Source: CAWGOF01 sp963824225
GTDB lineage: Bacteria; Acidobacteriota; Polarisedimenticolia; Polarisedimenticolales; Polarisedimenticolaceae
Reading direction: 5' to 3'
Length of the DNA: 64,000 nt
Assembly: GCA_963824225.1 (NCBI GenBank)
Contig: CAWGOF010000003.1
Coordinates: 1,550,001 to 1,614,000, forward strand
The position numbers and the translations under genes are program-made. Shown here piece by piece: positions 27,355 to 34,927 of the stretch (positions are counted from its first letter, which is position 1; every line of letters starts with the position of its first letter). Under the pieces are notes generated by a model. The model ran no database searches. It was not told the DNA's origin and saw only the letters and a list, made by a program, of their open reading frames with translations.

Positions 27355-28988
27355 ATGGAGCGACGGACGTTCTTGCGTTCCGGTGCGGTCGCGGGTCTCG
27401 CGGCGCTGGCGAGCCGCGTGGCTGCGGATTCCGGGAGCGGCGCGAGCGCCGTGCCGGCGTTCGAGCTGGCCGAGGTCGGAATCGACGAGCTGCAGGCCGG
27501 GCTCGCCGCGGGCCGGTTCACCGCGCGCGCGCTCGCCCTCGCGTACCTCGAGCGGATCGACGTCGTCGACCGCAGCGGGCCGACCCTGCGCTCGATCATC
27601 GAGACGAACCCGGACGCGCTCGGCGATCGCCGACGCGCTCGACGCCGAGCGGCGCGGCGCAAGGGCGCCCGCGGGCCGCTGCACGGCATCCCGGTCCTGC
27701 TCAAGGACAACATCGACACGGCCGACCGGATGACCACGACCGCCGGCTCGCTCGCGCTCGAGGGCTCGATCGCGCGCCCGAGGACGCGTTCGTCGCCCGA
27801 GCGGCTGCGCGAGGCCGGGGCGGTGATCCTGCGGCAAGACGAACCTGAGCGAGTGGGCCAACTTCCGCTCCACGCAGCTCGTCGAGCGGCTGGAGCGGGC
27901 GCGGCGGCCAGTGCCGCAACCCGTACGCGCTCGACCGCAACCCGTGCGGCTCGAGCTCGGGCTCGGGCGCCGCGACGTCGGCCAGCCTGTGCGCCGCCGC
28001 GATCGGCACCGAGACCGACGGCTCGATCGTCTGCCCGTCGGCGCCTGCGGCCTGGTCGGGCATCAAGCCGACGGTCGGCCTGGTGAGCCGCGCCGGGATC
28101 ATCCCGATCTCGCACACCCAGGACACCGCCGGACCGATGGCCCGCACGGTGCGCCGACGCGGCGATCGCTGCTCGGCGCGATGGCGGGCGCCGATCCGCG
28201 CGACCCGGCGACGGAGCCAGCGCGGCAACGGGGCCACGCGGACTACGCGCTCGTTCCTCGACGCCGCGGGCGCTGAAGGGCGCGCGCATCGGCGTGGCGC
28301 GCCAGTCACTTCGGGTTCAGCACGGCGAGGTCGACCGCGTGATCGAGCGCGGCGCTCGACGCGCTGAAGGACGCGCGGCGCCGAGCGTCGATCGACCCGG
28401 TCGAACATGCCCAACGCGACGGCGCTACGGCGACGGCGAGCTCGACGGTGCTGCTCTACGAGTTCAAGGCCGACCTGAACGCGTACCTCGCCGGGCTGCG
28501 GCCCGGCGGCGCGCGTGCGCACGCTCGCCGACGTGATCGCGTTCAACGAGCGCGCAGCGCGAGCGGGAGATGCCGTACTTCGGCCAGGAGCTGTTCCTGC
28601 GCGCGCAGGCGAAGGGGCCGCTCACCGACCGGCGTACCTCAAGGCGCTGCGCGCGAACCTGCCGCAGCTGCTCGCGCGACCGAGGGCATCGACGCGGTGA
28701 TGGACAAGCACCGGCTCGACGCGATCGTCGCCCCCACGGGCGGGCCGGCCTGGCCGACCGACCTCGTCAACGGCGACCACTTCGTCGGCGGGAGCTCGAC
28801 GCCCGCGGCGGTCGCCGGCTATCCCGCGATCACGGTGCCCGCGGGAAACGTCCACGGCCTGCCGGTCGGCCTGTCGTTCGTCGGTCGCGCGTGGTCGCGA
28901 GCCGGTGCTGCTGCGCCTGGCCTACGCGTTCGAGCAGGCGACGCGGCATCGGAAGGCACCGGAGTTCCATCCCACGCTGCCGACCTGA
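27355..28988 (+). pseudogene. Amidase-signature enzyme gene with multiple frameshifts
   Basis: The start (ATG 27355) encodes a Tat-like signal, RRTFLRSGAVAGLAALAS. Amidase motifs then appear in alternating frames: GPLHGIPVLLKDNIDTAD with the catalytic Lys, KTNLSEWANFRS, the Ser-rich GSSSGSGAA motif with cis-Ser, GTETDGSIVCPS, PTVGLVSRAG, and a C-terminal GLPVGLSFVGRAWS ending in PTLPT. At least eight one-base shifts are needed between about 27620 and 28900, yet residues around every shift stay conserved. This suggests consensus sequence errors or very recent decay. The intact enzyme would be an exported amide hydrolase. Confidence 0.75.
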
Positions 28989-29034
28989 CCGCCGTCGGCT
29001 AGAATGCGCCCGACCCGTACGACGGGAGGCGCCG

Positions 29035-30155
29035 ATGCTCGCCCTGCGGATGCGTCAGAAGGAAGCTCGTTCTACTTCGTCAGCTATCCGGCCAGCGATC
29101 TCCTGCGCAAGGTTCGGTTCGTCACCCGATTCTACGGGGAGCGCGGCGAGGAGATCGGCGGCGAGCGCCGGCGCGAGCCCGACGAGGTCGAGCGGTTCAT
29201 CGAGGCGATCGAGCGCAGCACGCGGGCGTTCCAGCGCCAGGTCAACCGCCGCAAGGTCGGGCAGATCCGGGACTTCTACCGCGCGGAGTCGCGCCAGCCG
29301 ATCGTCCCCGGCGCGGTCCTGCTGTTCACCCACGAGGAGCTGCGGTTCGAGCCGCTCGGCGCGTACGAGCGCATGGGCGATCTGGCGGAGCCCAAGGACT
29401 CGTTCCTGATCATCGACGGCCAGCACCGGCTGGCCGGCCTGCAGTTCTACCTCGCCGAGCCCGACGCCGACCGCACGCTCGACATCCCGTGCGTGATCTT
29501 CGACGGGACGACCGCCGACTTCGCGACCGAGATGTTCGTGATCATCAACTCGACGCACACGCGGATCAACAAGTCGCACATCGTCGATCTGTACGAGCGC
29601 ATCGAGTGGGGCGCGGATCCGCAGAAGCGGTTTGCCGCGGGCCTCGTACGGGCGCTGTACGAGGAGAACGACTCGCCCCTGCAGTACCACATCAACATGC
29701 TCGGCGGGCGGTCGCAGCGCGACCTGTGGATCAACCAGGCCCAGCTGTTCGGCGAGGTGCACCGCCTCGTGCTGCGCAAGGACGTGCGGAGCCGGTTCCA
29801 GGACGGCCGGGGCCTGAGCCGCGAGCGGGGCTACGGCTTCCTGCGCGACGTGCTGCGCGCCGCGCGCGCGGCGTTTCGCGAGGCGTGGGGCGACAACGCA
29901 CGGTACATGGTCACGCGGGACGTGACGCTCAAAGGTCTCGTGCGCGTCGCCGGGGACATCGGAGCGGCGTGGCGCAAGCTACCCACGGGACGCGAGCTGG
30001 CCCCGATCCTCGAGCGGCAGCTCTCGCCGTGGGCCGAGCTGCAGCGCGAGTTTCGCCGCGAGGGGTTCTACGAGCGCTTTCCGGCGCGTGGACAGGTCGA
30101 GCGCGTGGACAAGATCCGGCGGCGTCTGGCCCGTGCGGCCGGCCTCGGCGAGTGA
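29035..30155 (+). CDS. DGQHR-domain protein (DndB-like), apparent frameshift near start
   Basis: About 370 residues with the signature FLIIDGQHRLAGLQ and later FVIINSTHTRINKSH, diagnostic of DGQHR-domain proteins related to DndB of DNA phosphorothioation systems. No dnd, pbe or restriction genes flank it. A GGGAGG site precedes ATG 29035, whose product MLALRMRQKE would continue into SSFYFVSYPAS only with one extra base near 29063. Without it, an ATG at 29004 opens the long frame but lacks a ribosome site. Likely a single-base sequence error or a start mutation. Confidence 0.75.
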
Positions 30156-30157
30156 GA

Positions 30158-30460
30158 TCAGCCGCCGGCGAGCTTCTTCGCCAGCGCGATCGCGGCGTTC
30201 ATGCCCTTGGTCTCTTTCGTCGCGCGCACGCGTGATTTCTGCGCCGGCGCGAGCTGGCGCATGTAGCCCAGGTACCGACCCTGGAGCTTGAGCGCGCGGC
30301 GTCGCGCGGGCGAGAGCTTCAGCTTGCGCGGAGCGGCCTTGCGCGGTCCGGGTTCGACGCGGCGCGCCAGACCGGCAAGGGCGCCGAGCGCCCGCTCGAG
30401 CTGTCGCAGCGAGGCCCGAACCGCCTGGACATGCCTGGGAATCGTCGAGATGCGAGGCAT
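30158..30460 (-). CDS. Small basic hypothetical protein
   Basis: A 100-residue Lys/Arg-rich protein (MPRISTIPRHVQAVRASLRQ, then GPRKAAPRKLKLSPARRRAL) with a helical C-terminus. The composition suggests nucleic acid binding, but no fold is recognised. ATG at 30460 is chosen; the longer frame to 30532 has a low-complexity start. Its stop is two bases after the stop of the convergent DGQHR gene. Confidence 0.6.
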   Translation of the reverse strand: MPRISTIPRHVQAVRASLRQLERALGALAGLARRVEPGPRKAAPRKLKLSPARRRALKLQGRYLGYMRQLAPAQKSRVRATKETKGMNAAIALAKKLAGG

Positions 30461-30528
30461 AGACGGGATCGTAGCACACGGCGGCCGCGTCGCGCGCCCG
30501 CGTCGCGCGCCCGCGTCGCACCGCGGGC

Positions 30529-31551
30529 TCAAGAACTGGGCTTGACCGCCACGAACACGTGCGTCACGAGGTCCGCTTCGGCCGTCGTGGCCGGGTTACT
30601 TGCGAACTCGTCCCACGAGCTGTCGAGCACCTCGTGGCCGTGCACGGCGGCGAACGCCACGAGCTTGGCATGCGTCTGCGGCACGTCGGCCAGGGCACCG
30701 CGATGTACCGCGCGAAGCGCGGTTCCGCCGGGCGAGCGATGAATCTGGACCGGCGACCGCGCGGGCACCGGCTTGTCGGGCTCGTGGTCGATCGGGACCG
30801 CGGCCTCGAACCCGCTGCCTCGGTCGCCCTTGCGCGTCGGCACACGGATCCGCGCGCCGGCCTGGATCAGACGACGTTCGGCGATGAACTTGTCGATTCG
30901 GGCGTAGGCCGCGGCGAGGTTCGCGAGCATGGCTCTCGGATCGGAGCTCGGCGGGCCGACCGTGTAGGCGACGAGAACCGGAACGGCGTCGACGAGCGTC
31001 ACCTCGAGGTCGGCGAAATCGGCCCGCGGCATCTGCTCGGCGAGGCTCTTGAGGCGAGCGAGTCCCGTCTCGAGCTGCGGTCCAATCCACCCGTCGAACC
31101 TCCGGCCCAGATACCGCGCGAGCGGGTTCGTCCCGACGTCCGCCTCGAAGCCCCAGGTCACCCGGGTCGCGCCGGACGCGGGCACGATCCGGATCTCCGC
31201 GGTGGCCTCGTGGCCCGCGCCGACGTCGACCCGCATGTGCACGCGCTCCATCGGCAGCGCATCGACGATCTCCAGGCTCCCGCCGGGCCAGCTGGCCTTC
31301 GTTCCGTCGACCCGAACCTCGGACATCGCGCCCGAAGCGGTCGCGCCCGCTTCGGTCGCGCCCGCTTCGGGCCACGGGGACCACGACTCGAGCGCCCGCA
31401 GGCCGCTCACGAGCGTGTACACGGTCGCCTGCGGGACGTCGATCGTGGTCGAGCGCTCGACACGCACGCGACGCGGGAGCGCGAACGCGTAGGCCATGAC
31501 GAGCGCGGCCAGCGCCGCCAGGACGAGCACGAGGATCCGGAGGACGCGCAT
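30529..31551 (-). CDS. SRPBCC-family protein with GyrI-like C-terminal domain
   Basis: A 340-residue protein. One N-terminal membrane anchor (about 4-24) is followed by a polyketide cyclase/START-like domain (starting RVERSTTIDVPQATVY; about 30-175). A second domain (about 180-340) resembles GyrI/effector-binding folds, with SPVQIHRSPGGTALRAVHRG. Such two-domain proteins probably bind a small hydrophobic ligand. ATG 31551 is supported by GGAGA upstream and the immediately following anchor; the frame extends further, to 31755. Confidence 0.75.
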   Translation of the reverse strand: MRVLRILVLVLAALAALVMAYAFALPRRVRVERSTTIDVPQATVYTLVSGLRALESWSPWPEAGATEAGATASGAMSEVRVDGTKASWPGGSLEIVDALPMERVHMRVDVGAGHEATAEIRIVPASGATRVTWGFEADVGTNPLARYLGRRFDGWIGPQLETGLARLKSLAEQMPRADFADLEVTLVDAVPVLVAYTVGPPSSDPRAMLANLAAAYARIDKFIAERRLIQAGARIRVPTRKGDRGSGFEAAVPIDHEPDKPVPARSPVQIHRSPGGTALRAVHRGALADVPQTHAKLVAFAAVHGHEVLDSSWDEFASNPATTAEADLVTHVFVAVKPSS

Positions 31552-31622
31552 GCCGTCTTGTCTCCGCCCGGAGCATAGCAGGCGATCCTCCGTTGCAGCA
31601 GACGGCTGGTACCCTGGGGGCC

Positions 31623-32783
31623 ATGCTCTCGCTTCGCCGGAACGCCGGGACACCACGGCGCGGTCGTCGCTCGCACGATCGGGACGTCCCGTGGCGCCGG
31701 CGCTTGCCGTGGCTCTTACTCTTGGTCCTGGGTATCGCTCTCCGCGCGACGGCACCGCACGTGGCGATCGTGCGGGACGCGTACGCCGGAACGTTCTACC
31801 CGCTCGTATCGCGCGGCCTCGGCGCCGCCACGGGGTGGATCCCGTTCTCGGTCGCCGAGCCGGCGGTGGTGATCCTGGCTCTCCTGCTCCTTGTCTTCTT
31901 GTATCGGGGCTTGCGCCGCGTACGGCTGGGCCAGCGCCGTCTCACGAACCTCGCGGCGTGCGGCGCGGTGAACGCGCTGGCCCTTGCCGGTCTGGCATAC
32001 GGCGGTGCGATGGTGCTGTGGGGCGTCAACTATCACCGGGTCCCGCTGGCGCAGGAGCTGGGCTACGATGCAGCGGAGCCGTCTCCGGACGAGCTGCGGG
32101 CGCTCGCCGCGGAGCTCGTCGAGGCGACGAACGCGACGCGCGGCGAGGTCCTCGAGGACGGAGGCGTGATGCGCCTGCCCGACATCCCCACGCGGGCCCT
32201 GGCGCGGGCGACGCGCGGCTTCGAGCGCGCGGCCCAGTCGTACGAGCCGCTGACCCGCGGCTACGCCGGGCGGGCCAAGCGATCGTTCCTGTTCTCGTCC
32301 GTGCTCTCGTATCTCGGGCTCGCCGGCATCTTCGTCCCGTACACCGCGGAGCCCACGGTGAACGGACTGTTGCCCGACGCGGAGCTGCCGTTCACGGCAT
32401 GCCACGAGATCGCGCACCAGATGGGCTACGCACGCGAGGACGAGGCGAGCTTCGTCGGGTTCCTTGCCTGTGCTCGGCACCCCGATCCGGACTACCGCTA
32501 CTCGGCGAACCTCGCGGCGCTACGGTACGCGCTGTCGGCCCTCGGCGACGTGTCCGAGCCCGATCGGCAGGAGATCGCGGGCCGGCTGCGCCCCGAGGTG
32601 CTGCGCGACCTGGCGGCGCTGCGCGCGTTCTGGGAGCGCTACGAGTCGAAGGTCACGGACGTCGGTGAGCGCGTGAACGACCTGTACCTGAAGGCCCAGG
32701 GGCAGACCACGGGCACGGCGAGCTACGGCGCGATGGTCGATCTGCTCCTGGCGCAGCGCCGGGCCAGCCGGTCCGCAGGATGA
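31623..32783 (+). CDS. DUF3810 membrane protein with HExxH motif
   Basis: A 386-residue protein with three N-terminal membrane helices (about 28-45, 75-95, 112-132) and a soluble C-terminal domain. ACHEIAHQMGYAREDEASF contains HEIAH plus downstream acidic residues, typical of DUF3810 predicted zinc metallopeptidases. Substrate unknown. The stop overlaps the start of the next gene (ATGA), implying translational coupling with the kinase-like gene. Confidence 0.8.
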   Translation: MLSLRRNAGTPRRGRRSHDRDVPWRRRLPWLLLLVLGIALRATAPHVAIVRDAYAGTFYPLVSRGLGAATGWIPFSVAEPAVVILALLLLVFLYRGLRRVRLGQRRLTNLAACGAVNALALAGLAYGGAMVLWGVNYHRVPLAQELGYDAAEPSPDELRALAAELVEATNATRGEVLEDGGVMRLPDIPTRALARATRGFERAAQSYEPLTRGYAGRAKRSFLFSSVLSYLGLAGIFVPYTAEPTVNGLLPDAELPFTACHEIAHQMGYAREDEASFVGFLACARHPDPDYRYSANLAALRYALSALGDVSEPDRQEIAGRLRPEVLRDLAALRAFWERYESKVTDVGERVNDLYLKAQGQTTGTASYGAMVDLLLAQRRASRSAG

Positions 32784-33835
32784 GCGCCGAGCTGTTCGAG
32801 GTCGTTCGGGCGTTCGCCGTCGACGGCGAGGTCGTCGACGTTCGCCTGTACGGGAGCGGTCACATCCAGGACACGTTCGTCAGCACGGTGCGGCGTCCGG
32901 ACGGGCGGCTCGCGCGCTACCTGCACCAGCGGATGAACCGACGTGTGTTCCCCGCGCCCGAGCGCGTGATGGAAAACATCGCCCGCGTGACCGGCCACCT
33001 GCGCCGCCGGATCGCCGCGGAGGGTGGCGATCCCGAGCGCGGCACGCTGACGATCGTCCCGACCGCGAGCGGCGCGGCGCTCCACGAGACCGCGAGCGGC
33101 GAGACGTGGCGCACGTTCCGGTTCCTCGAGGGCGCACACAGCTTTCCCGTGACGCGTGACCGAGCGCACGCGTTCGAGGCCGCATCGGCGTTCGGGCGGT
33201 ACGTGCGACAGCTCGTCGACCTCCCGGGTCCACGCCTGCACGAGACGATCGCCGGGTTCGGCGATCCCGCTCGCCGTCACACCGACCTCCTGCGGGCGAT
33301 CGACGCGGACGCCGCGCGGCGGGTCCGGCTCGTCGGCCCAGAGCTTCGGTTCGTCGAGGGCCACGCCGATCTCGTGCGCGAGATGCGCGAGCTCTTCGCT
33401 CCGGGCGCGCTGCCCGAGCGCGTCGTGCACCACGACACGAAGGTCGACAACGTGCTGATCGACGACGCGACGGGCCGCGCGGTGGCAGTCGTGGACCTCG
33501 ACACGACGATGCCCGGCCGCGTGCTCTACGACTTCGGCGACCTCGTCCGGCTCGGCGCGGCGCGTGCGGCCGAGGACGAGCGCGATCCGGCGTGCGTGGT
33601 CGTCGATCGGGACCTCCACGTGGCGCTTCGCGCCGGTTACCTCGACGCGGCGCGCGACGTTCTCTCGGGCGACGAGCTCGAGACGCTCGATCGAGGCGGT
33701 CCGATCGTCGCCCTGACGCTCGGGATCCGGTTCTTGACCGATTACCTCGACGGCGACCTGTACTTCAAGACACGGCGCGAGGGCCAGAACCTCGACCGCT
33801 GTCGCGTGCAGTTCGCTCTGGTCGCGCAGCTGTAG
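32780..33835 (+). CDS. Aminoglycoside phosphotransferase-fold small-molecule kinase
   Basis: A 351-residue APH-fold protein. The catalytic Brenner-type motif is VVHHDTKVDNVLID, with the catalytic Asp and metal Asn, followed by VVDLDTTMPG as the metal-binding DxD segment. Overall similarity is to N-acetylhexosamine 1-kinase or choline-kinase-like enzymes, which phosphorylate sugars or small alcohols. Antibiotic resistance is not implied. The 3' end runs into a GGGGACA-type repeat shared with the convergent HPr-kinase-like gene. Confidence 0.78.
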   Translation: MSAELFEVVRAFAVDGEVVDVRLYGSGHIQDTFVSTVRRPDGRLARYLHQRMNRRVFPAPERVMENIARVTGHLRRRIAAEGGDPERGTLTIVPTASGAALHETASGETWRTFRFLEGAHSFPVTRDRAHAFEAASAFGRYVRQLVDLPGPRLHETIAGFGDPARRHTDLLRAIDADAARRVRLVGPELRFVEGHADLVREMRELFAPGALPERVVHHDTKVDNVLIDDATGRAVAVVDLDTTMPGRVLYDFGDLVRLGAARAAEDERDPACVVVDRDLHVALRAGYLDAARDVLSGDELETLDRGGPIVALTLGIRFLTDYLDGDLYFKTRREGQNLDRCRVQFALVAQL

Positions 33836-34781
33836 CGGAAACGAAGAGTGTCCCCGTTTCCTCGGCAACCGCGTCGAGGGCCTCGAACGAGCGCGCATAG
33901 CGCAGGCGCTGGACCGGGACCTCACGCACGAGCGCACCGACGAGGTCGAACCGCGCGCGTGACGCCGCGGGGTCTTCGGGCTCGAGCTGGAACAGCGAGC
34001 GCAGGATCGCGACGTACGCGTCCGAGCCCCGGAGCCGCTGCGCGTCGACCGCCGCGGGCGGCGCAGGCCCATCGTCCGTTTCGTCGAGCACGTACACGCC
34101 GCGCAGCGCGACCGGGTCGTGCGCCGCGGCCCCCGGGTCCTGAGCCATCCGGCGCTTCGCCGTGTAGTGCGCGACCGGCGATGTGGGAGCGGCGCGACCG
34201 GCGATGACCTCGAGCGCATCGGGGCACAGCCGGATCCCCGGATAGCTGCCCTGGACGATGAACGGCCCGGAGGCATCCCGCGCGACGATCGAGCAGTCGT
34301 CGGACACGACGGCGAAGCCCCGGGCCCCGAGCGCGGCCACGAGCGTCGACTTGCCCGCGCCCGACCGACCGAGCAACACGTGGCCGCTCGCGCCATCGGC
34401 GACGCAACCCGCGTGCAGCACGAGGAGCCCGCGCAGGCTCAGCACGCGGGGCAGGACCTGATCGAGCAACAGGTGGCGGAGCGTGGCCTCGGGGGTTTCG
34501 TCGAGCGGGCGGCACCAGATCTCCCGTCCGTCGCCGCGCACGACGAACTCCGCGAGGCCGGGGAACCCCAGGCGATGCCCGTCCCCGGCTCGCCCGTACG
34601 ACACGGACACCTCCCCGCCGGGCGACCGCCAGTGATGAGTCCACGCCGCCGCTCCCGGCGCCGCGTCGCCCGCGGACACGACGCGGACCCGGCACGTGGC
34701 CGGGCCTCGCCGGGCGGACGCCGTCTCGGGAAGCGGCAGATCGCTGTCGACGACGAGATCGCCGAAACGACAGAGCGGCAT
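33765..34781 (-). CDS. HPr-kinase-like protein of the lasso cluster
   Basis: A 338-residue protein with a central P-loop, GRSGAGKSTLVAAL (about residues 137-150), and a downstream acidic SDDCSIVARD motif, typical of HprK-fold kinases in lasso peptide and related clusters. In the paeninodin pathway such a kinase phosphorylates a Ser of the precursor. Here the predicted core ends in Pro, not Ser, so the target would be an internal Ser or another protein. Its ATG shares one base with the precursor stop (TGATG). The 3' end overlaps the APH-like gene by 71 bases across a repeat that seems to have extended the reading frame. Confidence 0.78.
   Translation of the reverse strand: MPLCRFGDLVVDSDLPLPETASARRGPATCRVRVVSAGDAAPGAAAWTHHWRSPGGEVSVSYGRAGDGHRLGFPGLAEFVVRGDGREIWCRPLDETPEATLRHLLLDQVLPRVLSLRGLLVLHAGCVADGASGHVLLGRSGAGKSTLVAALGARGFAVVSDDCSIVARDASGPFIVQGSYPGIRLCPDALEVIAGRAAPTSPVAHYTAKRRMAQDPGAAAHDPVALRGVYVLDETDDGPAPPAAVDAQRLRGSDAYVAILRSLFQLEPEDPAASRARFDLVGALVREVPVQRLRYARSFEALDAVAEETGTLFVSATAARPERTARDSGRGSGPRAVS
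33837..33861. repeat. GGGGACA-type palindromic repeat, copy 1
   Basis: GGAAACG (33837-33843) and CGTTTCC (33855-33861) form a seven-base inverted repeat around GTGTCCCC. The minus strand reads AAACGGGGACACTC, matching copy 2 near 56.71 kb. It lies two bases after the stop of the plus-strand kinase gene and within the tail of the convergent HPr-kinase-like frame. Confidence 0.6.
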
Positions 34782-34927
34782 CAGGGGCGCGGTCGCTGCC
34801 CGGATGAGCCCTCGTTGGCGCTCCCGCTTCCGCCCGCGGTCAGGTCCTTCAGCTCGCCGTACTCGGTCAGCTTCGGCGCGCGGTACGGCTTCTTCGTCTC
34901 CGTCGCGCCATCCTTCGGTTCGCTCAT
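34781..34927 (-). CDS. Lasso peptide precursor
   Basis: A 48-residue precursor if translated from its own ATG (34927), which follows a GAGGAG site. The leader contains the B1-recognition pattern YxxPxLxxxGxxxxxT: Tyr15, Pro18, Leu20, Gly24, Thr30. With Thr at -2, cleavage after Ala31 gives a 17-residue core, GGSGSANEGSSGQRPRP. Gly1 and Glu8 would form an eight-residue macrolactam ring with the tail GSSGQRPRP threaded through. Unusually, no stop codon separates it from the upstream cyclase frame, so it may also be made as the C-terminus of that protein. Bulky plug residues are sparse; Gln13 and Arg14 are the likeliest. Confidence 0.8.
   Translation of the reverse strand: MSEPKDGATETKKPYRAPKLTEYGELKDLTAGGSGSANEGSSGQRPRP

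Noticed and set aside
25683..28289. Long minus-strand frame of 868 codons
   Set aside because: Only the last 84 codons (N-terminal part of the AhpD-like protein) are coding. The rest is out of frame with the permease.
31320..31372. Short tandem repeat (CGCCCGCTTCGGTCG units) inside the SRPBCC gene
   Set aside because: It is a coding repeat of Gly-Ala-Thr-Glu-Ala type in a linker and needs no separate explanation.
32780..33835. Antibiotic resistance through the APH-fold protein
   Set aside because: The fold covers many sugar and choline kinases; context and sequence point to general small-molecule phosphorylation.
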